Source: Maribacter hydrothermalis (GTDB taxonomy: Bacteria; Bacteroidota; Bacteroidia; Flavobacteriales; Flavobacteriaceae). From it: a stretch of 64,000 nucleotides of DNA. The stretch spans positions 558,001 through 622,000 of the forward strand of contig NZ_CP018760.1 in the NCBI RefSeq assembly GCF_001913155.1. The letters are read 5' to 3'. The number at the start of each line of letters is the position of its first letter. Position 1 is the stretch's first letter. The notes beneath the pieces are model-generated. The model saw nothing but the letters and a program-made list of their open reading frames with translations. It was not told the DNA's origin and did no database searches. Below, in pieces: positions 1 to 7,838 of the stretch. Position numbers and translations under genes: made by a program.

Positions 1-1
1 T

Positions 2-244
2 AAATTGGTAGCATTTGAATTAGATGAACGTGGAATACCAAGACATGGTTATGATATTGTTGATGGCAATGGAAAAACATTAGGTGTTGTAACTTCAGGT
101 ACCATGTCACCTTCAATGGGTACAGGTATTGGCTTAGGTTATGTTCCTTCAATATTTTCTGATATCGGTAGTAAAATCAATATTCAAATAAGAAAGAATG
201 CTATACCCGCAACTGTAGTTAAATTACCCTTTTACAAAAAGTAA
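2..244 (+). CDS. gcvT: Aminomethyltransferase (glycine cleavage T protein), C-terminal fragment
   Basis: This is the last 80 codons of a gene that enters from the left edge; the frame is already open at base 2 (K-L-V-A-F-E). GcvT transfers the aminomethyl carbon of glycine to tetrahydrofolate in the cytoplasmic glycine cleavage system. The visible part is the C-terminal barrel, with the family-typical stretches IPRHGYDI, GVVTSGTMSPS and the G-IGLGYV segment. The folate-binding N-terminal part lies outside the window. The TAA stop at 242-244 is followed at once by the ATG of the glutaminase gene, so the two are probably cotranscribed and translationally coupled. Identification is by recognised family motifs. 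Confidence 0.9.
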   Translation, partial: KLVAFELDERGIPRHGYDIVDGNGKTLGVVTSGTMSPSMGTGIGLGYVPSIFSDIGSKINIQIRKNAIPATVVKLPFYKK

Positions 245-1159
245 ATGATAGATTTTCAACGAATTCTTACCTCTATTAATGAAGCTGCATCAAAGGAAAA
301 AGACAGGGGTAAGGTTGCAGATTATATTCCAGAATTAGCAAAAGTTGATGTAAATAACTTTGGTATTCATCTCATAGATAGCAAACAGCAAAGTTATTCT
401 GCAGGTAGTTCTAATAAACCATTTTCTATACAGAGTATCTCTAAAGTTTTAAGTCTATCTATGGCATTAGGACTAATTGGAGATGAAGTTTGGAAACGTG
501 TAGATGTTGAACCGTCTGGTGACCCGTTTAATCATTTGTCACTTTTAGAATTGGAAAATGGAATTCCTCGAAACCCTTTGATAAATCCTGGTGCAATTGT
601 CATCGCGGATATTTTAGTTTCTCAATTAGAAAACCCAAAAGAAGAATTTTTATCATTTGTTCAAAACATTGCTAATGACCATACCATAGTATTTGATTTA
701 GATGTAGCAAAGTCAGAAAAACGAACGGGTTTTCGAAATTTTGCTGCTGCAAACCTCTTAAAATCATATGGAAATTTAAACAATGATGTAGATGTGGTAT
801 TGGATTTTTACTTTCATCAATGTTCGCTTAGTATGTGTTGCGCTCAATTGACCAGTACTTTTTTCATGTTTATGAATCATGGCAAATGCATTAGAAATAA
901 CACATTCCTAACTATACCACAAGTAAAACGCATAAATGCTTTAATGCTTACCTGCGGATTTTATGATGAAGCCGGTGAATTTGCTTTTGAAGTAGGACTA
1001 CCAGGTAAAAGTGGAGTTGGTGGCGGTATCGTTGCCTTGCTACCAAATAAATTCTGTGTGGCTACATGGTCACCAGGACTTAACCCTAAAGGCAATTCTA
1101 AATTAGGAATGCTTGCCCTAGAAAAATTAACCACAGAAACAGAACTTTCTATTTTTTGA
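245..1159 (+). CDS. glsA: Glutaminase A
   Basis: Serine-dependent glutaminase of the beta-lactamase-like fold (304 aa, normal family length), hydrolysing L-glutamine to glutamate and ammonia in the cytoplasm. The catalytic S-x-x-K pair is visible as S64-I-S-K67, inside FSIQSISKVLS. Other family blocks are ENGIPRNPLINPGAI, the EKRTGFRNFAAAN stretch, YFHQCSLSM and the C-terminal GLPGKSGVGGGI loop. The ATG directly abuts the gcvT stop, and the gene's TGA overlaps the TTG start of the next gene (TTGA), so it sits inside a tightly packed operon. A role in nitrogen supply, or in acid tolerance as seen in other bacteria, is possible but not shown here. Confidence 0.93.
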   Translation: MIDFQRILTSINEAASKEKDRGKVADYIPELAKVDVNNFGIHLIDSKQQSYSAGSSNKPFSIQSISKVLSLSMALGLIGDEVWKRVDVEPSGDPFNHLSLLELENGIPRNPLINPGAIVIADILVSQLENPKEEFLSFVQNIANDHTIVFDLDVAKSEKRTGFRNFAAANLLKSYGNLNNDVDVVLDFYFHQCSLSMCCAQLTSTFFMFMNHGKCIRNNTFLTIPQVKRINALMLTCGFYDEAGEFAFEVGLPGKSGVGGGIVALLPNKFCVATWSPGLNPKGNSKLGMLALEKLTTETELSIF

Positions 1160-1983
1160 AATTAAACACTAAAAAAATATTGATTCTTGGCGGAAGCGGA
1201 TTCATAGGTAATGCTATTTACAAAGAGCTTTGTAATTATTTTGACACGTATGGCACCTATTGCCATGCTGCAAATTCATTCTCCTCAAATAAGCAATTTA
1301 TACAGTACAATCTTGAGGAAGACGATATCGTTGAAGTTTTAGAAGAAGTTAAGCCACAAGTAATTGTTTCTGCATTACGGGGGAATTTTGCCGCTCTGGT
1401 TATTGCTCATAATCATATCGCTGAATACGTTTTAAAAAAAGACTGTAAAATATACTTTATATCCTCTGCTAATGTTTTTGATGCTTATAGTAAATTTCCA
1501 TCTTATGAAATGGACAAAACATTATCTGAAAGTATATATGGCCGACTAAAAATCAAAATTGAAAATATGCTGCTTAGATTACCAAAAGATAAAATGGCTA
1601 TCCTAAGAGTGCCAATGATTTTTGGAAACAACTCCCCAAGGGTAAAGGATATGAAAAAAGCTATCATAGAAAATGAACCAGTAGAAGTATTTCCTAATTT
1701 GATATTAAATGTTACTAATGATGATAAGTTAACCCAGCAAATACACTATCTTATTAATAGAAACAAAACAGGAATTTTTCATTTAGGAAGCAATGATTTA
1801 ACGCATCACGAAGATTTTATCAAAGAAATTTTAGAACGTGTCGGGAACTTTAACCCTATTATAAAAAGGGTTTATACGACCAATGAAGATAGGTATTTGG
1901 CAGTATTACCTAAAACTAATAAATTGCCTAAAAATTTACAATTTACAATTCAAGATATTATAGAACATCATGTTTTAAATTAA
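1156..1983 (+). CDS. NAD(P)-dependent sugar-nucleotide-type epimerase/reductase (RmlD-like)
   Basis: Extended short-chain dehydrogenase of 275 aa. The N-terminal Rossmann dinucleotide motif reads ILGGSGFIGNAIY (G-x-x-G-x-x-G), and the catalytic Y-x-x-x-K is seen as YGRLK about residue 136, after the SSANVF strand typical of the family. Overall it resembles dTDP-4-dehydrorhamnose reductase-like proteins, but the substrate cannot be read from the sequence. The start is TTG at 1156-1158, overlapping the glsA stop; translation from it gives M-K-L-N-T-K-K-I-L-I-L-G-G, which places the Rossmann strand where it should be. The phhB gene follows 7 bases downstream. Role in this amino-acid/folate-flavoured operon is unknown. 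Confidence 0.75.
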   Translation: MKLNTKKILILGGSGFIGNAIYKELCNYFDTYGTYCHAANSFSSNKQFIQYNLEEDDIVEVLEEVKPQVIVSALRGNFAALVIAHNHIAEYVLKKDCKIYFISSANVFDAYSKFPSYEMDKTLSESIYGRLKIKIENMLLRLPKDKMAILRVPMIFGNNSPRVKDMKKAIIENEPVEVFPNLILNVTNDDKLTQQIHYLINRNKTGIFHLGSNDLTHHEDFIKEILERVGNFNPIIKRVYTTNEDRYLAVLPKTNKLPKNLQFTIQDIIEHHVLN

Positions 1984-1990
1984 TTAAATT

Positions 1991-2290
1991 ATGAAAGAGG
2001 TAGAAAAATTTACGGACGAACAAATAGCAGATTACTTAGGCCAACTAGATGGATGGGAATATGTAGACGGTGCTATCGAAACCACATTTGAATTCAAAGA
2101 TTTTAAAGAAGCTTTTTCTGTTATGACACGAATTGCTTTTGAGTGTGAGGCACAAAGTCATCACCCAGACTGGAGCAACGTTTACAACACCTTGAATATT
2201 CGTTTAAATACTCACGACGCTAACGGTGTTACTGAAAAAGATTTTGTTCTAGCTAGAACTATAGAAGATATTATAGAAAGTGAATTTTAA
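1991..2290 (+). CDS. phhB: 4a-hydroxytetrahydrobiopterin dehydratase (PCD/DCoH)
   Basis: A 99-residue pterin-4a-carbinolamine dehydratase, which dehydrates the 4a-hydroxypterin left by aromatic amino acid hydroxylases so that the cofactor can be recycled. The family signature is visible as EAQSHHPDWSNVYN (two adjacent histidines, then P-D-W), followed by the LNTHDANGVTEKDFVLA segment. Length is normal for the stand-alone enzyme. It lies 7 bases after the reductase-like gene in the same operon. No aromatic amino acid hydroxylase gene lies in this window. Confidence 0.92.
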   Translation: MKEVEKFTDEQIADYLGQLDGWEYVDGAIETTFEFKDFKEAFSVMTRIAFECEAQSHHPDWSNVYNTLNIRLNTHDANGVTEKDFVLARTIEDIIESEF

Positions 2291-2362
2291 TAACCAATAC
2301 TAATAATTAAAAATCGGATTCATGAAATTTATATAATGATTTCTGAACATTGACCGTTTTTG

Positions 2363-2370
2363 TACATTTG
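2363..2370 (+). promoter_or_regulatory. Candidate promoter -7 element of yebC (TACATTTG)
   Basis: The sequence TACATTTG matches the flavobacterial -7 consensus TAnnTTTG and lies 16 bases upstream of the yebC ATG. No well-spaced TTG (-33) element is present: the nearest, at 2350-2352, is too close. It suggests that yebC has its own promoter in addition to any read-through from phhB. Confidence 0.5.
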
Positions 2371-2386
2371 TTTAAAATAATTTACC

Positions 2387-3097
2387 ATGGGAAGAGCTTT
2401 TGAGTTTAGAAAAGCACGTAAAATGAAAAGATGGTCAGCAATGTCCAAAGCCTTTACTCGTATAGGCAAAGATATTGTGATGGCCGTGAAAGAAGGCGGA
2501 CCAGATCCAGATGCCAATTCTAGACTTAGAGCGGTAATTCAAAATGCCAAGGCCGTAAATATGCCTAAAGATAATGTAGAGCGGGCTATAAAAAGGGCTA
2601 GCGATAAATCTTTGGGTGATTACAAAGAAGTGCTTTTTGAAGGATATGCCTCGCACGGAATCGCAATACTGGTAGAAACTGCAACGGACAACAATACCCG
2701 TACAGTTGCTAATGTTCGAAGTTATTTTAATAAATGCAACGGTAACTTAGGAACATCAGGTTCCGTTGAATTTATGTTCGACCATACATGCAATTTTAGG
2801 ATTCCTGCAGCGGGTTTGGACCCAGAAGAACTAGAATTAGAATTAATTGATTTTGGTGCCGAAGAAGTGTTCGTTGATGAAGACGGAATTTTAATCTACG
2901 GCCCTTTCGAAAGTTTCGGTGCGCTACAAAAAGAATTGGAAAATCGCGAAATAGAAATTCTATCATCAGGTTTTGAGCGAATACCTCAAGTAACAAAAGC
3001 ACTTACAGAAGAAGAAGCTGTTGATGTCGAAAAACTTCTTGAAAAATTAGAAGAAGATGACGATGTACAGAACGTGTATCATTCTATGGAAGAATAA
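2387..3097 (+). CDS. yebC: YebC/PmpR family regulatory protein
   Basis: A 236-aa protein of the YebC/TACO1 family. These are cytoplasmic proteins first described as DNA-binding regulators, and in recent work as factors helping ribosomes through difficult peptide stretches. Family features: N-terminal MGRAFEFRKARKMKRW, the FTRIGKDIVMAVKEGG helix, NMPKDNVERAIKRA, the FEGYASHGIAILVE strand and the NVRSYFNKCNGNLG loop. The C-terminus is strongly acidic. It ends 74 bases before a convergent secreted-protein gene, with a stem-loop terminator between. The ATG is preceded by a good promoter candidate. Confidence 0.93.
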   Translation: MGRAFEFRKARKMKRWSAMSKAFTRIGKDIVMAVKEGGPDPDANSRLRAVIQNAKAVNMPKDNVERAIKRASDKSLGDYKEVLFEGYASHGIAILVETATDNNTRTVANVRSYFNKCNGNLGTSGSVEFMFDHTCNFRIPAAGLDPEELELELIDFGAEEVFVDEDGILIYGPFESFGALQKELENREIEILSSGFERIPQVTKALTEEEAVDVEKLLEKLEEDDDVQNVYHSMEE

Positions 3098-3122
3098 ATA
3101 TTAATTAAAGTATGAAAAAAAA

Positions 3123-3148
3123 GGAGACCAAATTGGTCTCCTTTTTTT
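3123..3148. terminator. Bidirectional stem-loop terminator between yebC and the BspA-like protein gene
   Basis: A perfect 8-bp stem GGAGACCA / TGGTCTCC with a 3-base loop, followed on the plus strand by seven T and preceded by a run of A that gives a T-tract on the minus strand. It lies between two convergent genes, so it can serve both. Confidence 0.85.
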
Positions 3149-3170
3149 ATATGCATTAATACTATAATTG

Positions 3171-6100
3171 CTATTGCCGCTGAATCAACATCTGTTGTTG
3201 AAACTCAACTCCTGAGACGTCTATTGTTTTTACAAAATACACGCCTTGTGGCATTTCCTGAACATTTACGGGTGTACCTTTTTGGTCTATTGAACCACCC
3301 TTAATGGTTTGTACCAACCTACCCGTTACATCGAACACTTGTATGGTACCTACCGTTGTAGGTTGCTTGAAACTTAAGGTAGTTTCTATGTTCGCTGGAT
3401 TTGGATATATCGTTAAATCATTTAATGGTTTAGTTTCTTGAATACTTCTTGCTGTTGCCGCAGTGCTCATATTAATAACCGTTAAGTTATCATAAATCGC
3501 CTTTCCTGCTGTCTGTTGCGTATAGTTACTAAAGAACCACAGGTCTATCGTTGTTAGTCCGCTTGGTATGACGAATGTGCTTTCAAATTTAGACCAATCG
3601 CTACCAAAAGTGTTTCTGGCCAGCGTAGCGTTAGGGGTGTCGTTTCGATTGATTTCAAACCTGGCCTGACCAGATAAACTTTTACCATCTACACTTATAT
3701 ACAACTCATCGCCGGCAGAAATACCCTGAGCCGATAAGTTCAACGAAATCTTATATCTACCCCATGGTTGGTTCGCATCCACATTTTCTACAACAAGTGC
3801 ACAAGGACTACCATTTGTATCCGAATTTGTACCAATTGCACTGTCGACACCGCCGACCAATGTACCGGAGGGTAATACCATGAATGAGTCTTCGTTTGCC
3901 AAATCATTTGTACAGGCTATAGTTGAACAACTTTTACCTGCATCATTAATGGTCCAACCATTTATAGCTATAAGCTCTTGACGTGCTTGCTCTGAAGTAC
4001 AATAGGTAAGATTTATAGCCCCTAAGGTTATTCCATTTATTGGTGCTCCGTTTTTCCACCCAATTAAGGTTGCATCATAATTTTCAATAGAAAGGTCAGT
4101 ATCATCTAACATTCCATCCATGTTAGTTATACTATTCAATGACCACTCCCCTAGTGATTGATTAAAAACAATAGCTCCCCTAAACATCGAATTCATTCGT
4201 TCTACTTTAGAAACGTTCCAAGAAGAAACATCTTGATTAAAACCACTCTCCATAAACATCCCTATTGTTTCCAATACATTAGAAACGTTCCAATTACCTA
4301 AAGGCTGATTAAATTTTGTTGCCCCATGAAACATTCCCAACATTGTTGTTGCGCTAGATACGTTCCATGAATTAAAAGAATTGTTTCCAATTAAATTGCT
4401 GCATCCACTAAACATCTCTGTGAAGGAAGAAACATTGCTTAAATCTGGTATATCAGTTGCCACCACATCTAAGTTGGTACAACCTTTAAAAGCCCCATCA
4501 AATCTAGACCAAGTATTATCTCCCCATTTTATTACCTGTCGTAATTTTTCCTTATCTCCCGTGTCGTTAAAATGAATACCTGGAAAATCTCCTATTATAG
4601 AAACAGTATACGTACCGGCATTTGAATAGGTATGCGTTGCATCGCCAGTAAAGCCCGATTCTATTATACCATCTCCCCAATCAACACTATAGTCATAACT
4701 ACCTACACTAGAAGTTGGTATGGTAATTTGATTATTTCCAGAAACGCCTGGGTTATCTGTTTTCCATGTAGTAACAAATGCATTGCTAAAATCTGCTAAA
4801 CAACTTTTACCTGCATCATTAATAGTCCAACCATAATCATCAATCAATGTTTGACGAGCCTCTTCACTGAGACAGTATTGGTTATCAGGAGCATCGAACA
4901 CTACATCGCTTTCTTTGGGTCTAGAGCCCCAACCAATCAAGGTCTTGTCGTAATTTTCGTTAGACATACCGCTATTTACCAACATCCCTGTCATATCACT
5001 TCCATGGCGAGGCATTAAACTTAGGTCTTGATCAAAAGACGTTGCATCTTTGAACATATTAATCATTGTTGGAGTTCTTTCTGAATAAGCCCAACTTACA
5101 GGTTGATTAAAAGATGTTGCCCCCTCAAACATACCGTTCATATTAAATAATGTTCCAAATGACCAATTACTAATATCTTGATTAAATAGTTCAGCCCCGG
5201 CGAACATATAGGCAACACCAAAAGCATCATGCATATCCCAGTCATTGAACTTAGAATTACCAACTAATGATTTACAATCCTTAAACATAGCTTTATAATC
5301 AATCGCTCTTGATGGTATATCAAGTGCTACAACATCTAAATTGGAACACCCTTCGAAGGCGGAAGTCATATTTACTAATTGTATATTACCCCATTGTGCA
5401 ACCGACAGTATTTTATCCTTATCACCTGATGCATTAAAATAAATTTGCGGAAATTCTCCAATTATAGAAACAGTATACGTTCCTGGTACATCATATGTAT
5501 GCGTTGCATCACCTGATACACCTAAATCAATATTACCATCACCCCAATCTACATCATAATTATAACTATAGTCAGTAGACCCATTTATACCAATTACTTC
5601 TCCCGGAAAAGTTGGTATCGTAATTTGATTATTTGCAGAAACGCCTGGGTTATCTGTTTTCCATGTCGTAACAAACGCATTGCTGAAATCCAACACCTCA
5701 TCATTTACCTTACGTACCACTAGATTGTCATAAACCGCATTACCTGCGGTTTGTTGAGTATAATTACTAAAAAACCATAGGTCTATCGTAGAAAGGCCTT
5801 CAGGCACTACGAATGTAGATTCATACCTGCTCCATTCATTACCAAATGTATGTCTTGCTAACGCCGCGTTAGGCGTATTGTTTCGGTTCGCCTCAAATCG
5901 CGCAATTCCTGTTAAGCTCTTTCCATCTATACTTATAAATATTTCATCACCTGCGGTAATATCATTATCTATTAAATTTATAGAAATACGATATCTGCCC
6001 CATGGCTGCCCTGAATCATTGTTAGATACTACTAATGCACAATCACTAAAATTCGTATCAGCGGAAGTACCTATAGTACTATCTACGCCACCTACTGTTG

Positions 6101-7568
6101 TGCCAGAAAGTAAAACTATAGATGCATCTTCATTGGGTAGATCATTAGGGCAAGTGGTTTCACAATTCTTACCCCCATCATTAATTGTCCAGCCATATTC
6201 ATTAATTAAGGTATGACGAGCCTCTTCACTGATACAGTATTGGTTATCAGGAGCGTCTAGTACTACATTGGGGTCAATTGATTTAGTGGCCCAACCAATC
6301 AAGGTCTTGTCATAATTTTCGTTAGACATGCCGCTATTTACCAACATCCCTGTCATATCACTACCGTGCCGCGGCATTAGACTTAGGTCTTGATCAAAAG
6401 ACGTTGCTCCTTTCAACATATTCACCATAGTCGGAGTTCTTTCCATACCTTGAAAATTTAGAGGTTGATTAAAAGAAGTTGCTCCTTCAAACATACCGTC
6501 CATATTCATGGTTGTTCCTAAAATCCAATTACTGATATCTTGATTGAATAGTTCGGCCCCTGCAAACATGTATGCCATTCCAAGAGAATTACCTACATCC
6601 CAATTATTGAAAGAATAGTTTCCTATCAAGGATTTACAATCTTGAAACATAGCGGTATAAGAAAATACGTTAGCAGTATTAGGAATATCTGTAGCAATAA
6701 CATCAAGATTTGTACACCCATTAAAGATGGAATCAAAACTACTTCCCCATACTATATTACCCCATTTTACTACTGTAAGAATCTTATCCTTATCGCCTAC
6801 TCCATTAAAATATATGTTTGGAAAATCTCCTATTATAGAAACAGTATACGTACCCGCATTTGAATAGGTATGGGTTGCATCGCCAGTAAAGCCCGATTCT
6901 ATTATACCATCTCCCCAATCAACACTATAGTCATAACTACCTACACTAGAAGTTGGTATGGTAATTTGATTATTTGCAGAAACACCTGGGTTATCTGTTT
7001 TCCATGTAGTAACAAATGCATTGCTGAAATCCAACACCTCCTCATTTACCTTACGTACCATTAGATTGTCATAAACCGCATTACCTGCGGTTTGTTGAGT
7101 ATAATTACTAAAAAACCATAGGTCTATCGTAGAAAGGCCTTCGGGCACTACGAATGTAGATTCATACCTGCTCCATTCATTACCAAATGTATGTCTTGCT
7201 AACGCCGCGTTAGGTGTATTGTTTCGATTCGCCTCAAATCGTGCAATTCCTGTTAAGCTCTTTCCATCTATACTTATAAATATTTCATCACCTGCAGTAA
7301 TATCATTATCTATTAAATTTATAGAAATACGATATCTGCCCCAGGGTTGACCTACATCCACATTCCCTACTACCAGAGCGCACGGGCTTCCATTTGTATC
7401 CGTATTTGTCCCAATTACATTGTCGACACCACCCACTAGTGTTCCAGAGGGTAAATTAATTAAAGGATGCTCATTAGAGATACTATTTTCGCATTGCTGA
7501 GCACTAACATTCGAAAAGCATAAAATAAAAAATAGTACACTACTAAATACTTTAATTTGGCTGGTCAT
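3171..7568 (-). CDS. Giant T9SS-secreted BspA-like (DUF285) surface protein with three copies of a 149-residue module
   Basis: 1465 aa. A signal peptide (about 1-23, ending VSAQ) is followed by alternating domains. Two-cysteine modules lie at about 26-173, 473-620 and 1219-1366. BspA-like DUF285 repeat regions lie at about 179-465, 627-919 and 926-1211; they open with FSNAFVTTWKTDNPGVS, contain a PKD-like VDWGDG...THTY strand and then repeats such as MFAGAELFNQDISNW. A T9SS type A sorting domain (about 1382-1465; YPNPAN, VFDVTGRLV, PQGVYFVK) ends the protein. It is therefore probably exported and attached to, or released from, the cell surface. Residues 26-472 and 473-919 are tandem duplicates. 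The tail is nearly identical to that of the neighbouring M4 protease. BspA-like repeats often serve adhesion; the ligand is unknown. Confidence 0.85.
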   Translation of the reverse strand: MTSQIKVFSSVLFFILCFSNVSAQQCENSISNEHPLINLPSGTLVGGVDNVIGTNTDTNGSPCALVVGNVDVGQPWGRYRISINLIDNDITAGDEIFISIDGKSLTGIARFEANRNNTPNAALARHTFGNEWSRYESTFVVPEGLSTIDLWFFSNYTQQTAGNAVYDNLMVRKVNEEVLDFSNAFVTTWKTDNPGVSANNQITIPTSSVGSYDYSVDWGDGIIESGFTGDATHTYSNAGTYTVSIIGDFPNIYFNGVGDKDKILTVVKWGNIVWGSSFDSIFNGCTNLDVIATDIPNTANVFSYTAMFQDCKSLIGNYSFNNWDVGNSLGMAYMFAGAELFNQDISNWILGTTMNMDGMFEGATSFNQPLNFQGMERTPTMVNMLKGATSFDQDLSLMPRHGSDMTGMLVNSGMSNENYDKTLIGWATKSIDPNVVLDAPDNQYCISEEARHTLINEYGWTINDGGKNCETTCPNDLPNEDASIVLLSGTTVGGVDSTIGTSADTNFSDCALVVSNNDSGQPWGRYRISINLIDNDITAGDEIFISIDGKSLTGIARFEANRNNTPNAALARHTFGNEWSRYESTFVVPEGLSTIDLWFFSNYTQQTAGNAVYDNLVVRKVNDEVLDFSNAFVTTWKTDNPGVSANNQITIPTFPGEVIGINGSTDYSYNYDVDWGDGNIDLGVSGDATHTYDVPGTYTVSIIGEFPQIYFNASGDKDKILSVAQWGNIQLVNMTSAFEGCSNLDVVALDIPSRAIDYKAMFKDCKSLVGNSKFNDWDMHDAFGVAYMFAGAELFNQDISNWSFGTLFNMNGMFEGATSFNQPVSWAYSERTPTMINMFKDATSFDQDLSLMPRHGSDMTGMLVNSGMSNENYDKTLIGWGSRPKESDVVFDAPDNQYCLSEEARQTLIDDYGWTINDAGKSCLADFSNAFVTTWKTDNPGVSGNNQITIPTSSVGSYDYSVDWGDGIIESGFTGDATHTYSNAGTYTVSIIGDFPGIHFNDTGDKEKLRQVIKWGDNTWSRFDGAFKGCTNLDVVATDIPDLSNVSSFTEMFSGCSNLIGNNSFNSWNVSSATTMLGMFHGATKFNQPLGNWNVSNVLETIGMFMESGFNQDVSSWNVSKVERMNSMFRGAIVFNQSLGEWSLNSITNMDGMLDDTDLSIENYDATLIGWKNGAPINGITLGAINLTYCTSEQARQELIAINGWTINDAGKSCSTIACTNDLANEDSFMVLPSGTLVGGVDSAIGTNSDTNGSPCALVVENVDANQPWGRYKISLNLSAQGISAGDELYISVDGKSLSGQARFEINRNDTPNATLARNTFGSDWSKFESTFVIPSGLTTIDLWFFSNYTQQTAGKAIYDNLTVINMSTAATARSIQETKPLNDLTIYPNPANIETTLSFKQPTTVGTIQVFDVTGRLVQTIKGGSIDQKGTPVNVQEMPQGVYFVKTIDVSGVEFQQQMLIQRQ
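4812..7493 (-). repeat. Tandem duplication of about 1341 bp inside the BspA-like gene
   Basis: Two units, 6153-7493 (residues 26-472) and 4812-6152 (residues 473-919), each hold one 149-residue module plus one DUF285 region. Long stretches are the same in both, for example the PWGRYRISINLIDND and MPRHGSDMTGMLVNSG segments. Divergence is concentrated in the middle of the DUF285 part. Confidence 0.8.
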
Positions 7569-7787
7569 TTTTTAAATTTATTTGGTCGTTGTAAGAAAAA
7601 TAATACTCAATTTAAACACAGTATGTTTTAATTACCATTTATCGATAAAGCACTAAAATAATCGACGAATAGCCTTTTAACTAATAAAATTATTTTTAAA
7701 AAAATTCTCCGACTTATAAAATTTGCGTTAAAAAAATCTCAAAAACCGCACATTAATAATTATATAACCTAAAGCATTCAACCTAAT

Positions 7788-7812
7788 AAAGGAGACCGTT
7801 TTGGCCTCCTTT
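7788..7812 (-). terminator. Stem-loop terminator downstream of the M4 protease gene
   Basis: The inverted repeat AAAGGAGACC / GGCCTCCTTT (one mismatch, 5-base loop) lies 26 bases after the protease stop on the minus strand. Its T-tract is short. It resembles the stem downstream of the neighbouring BspA-like gene, in line with duplication of the whole 3' end. Confidence 0.65.
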
Positions 7813-7838
7813 ATTATTATAAGTTAATACTATTTTGG

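Noticed and set aside
2329..2656. Minus-strand open frames overlapping the start of yebC
   Set aside because: They run opposite a clearly conserved gene and contain no recognisable domain.
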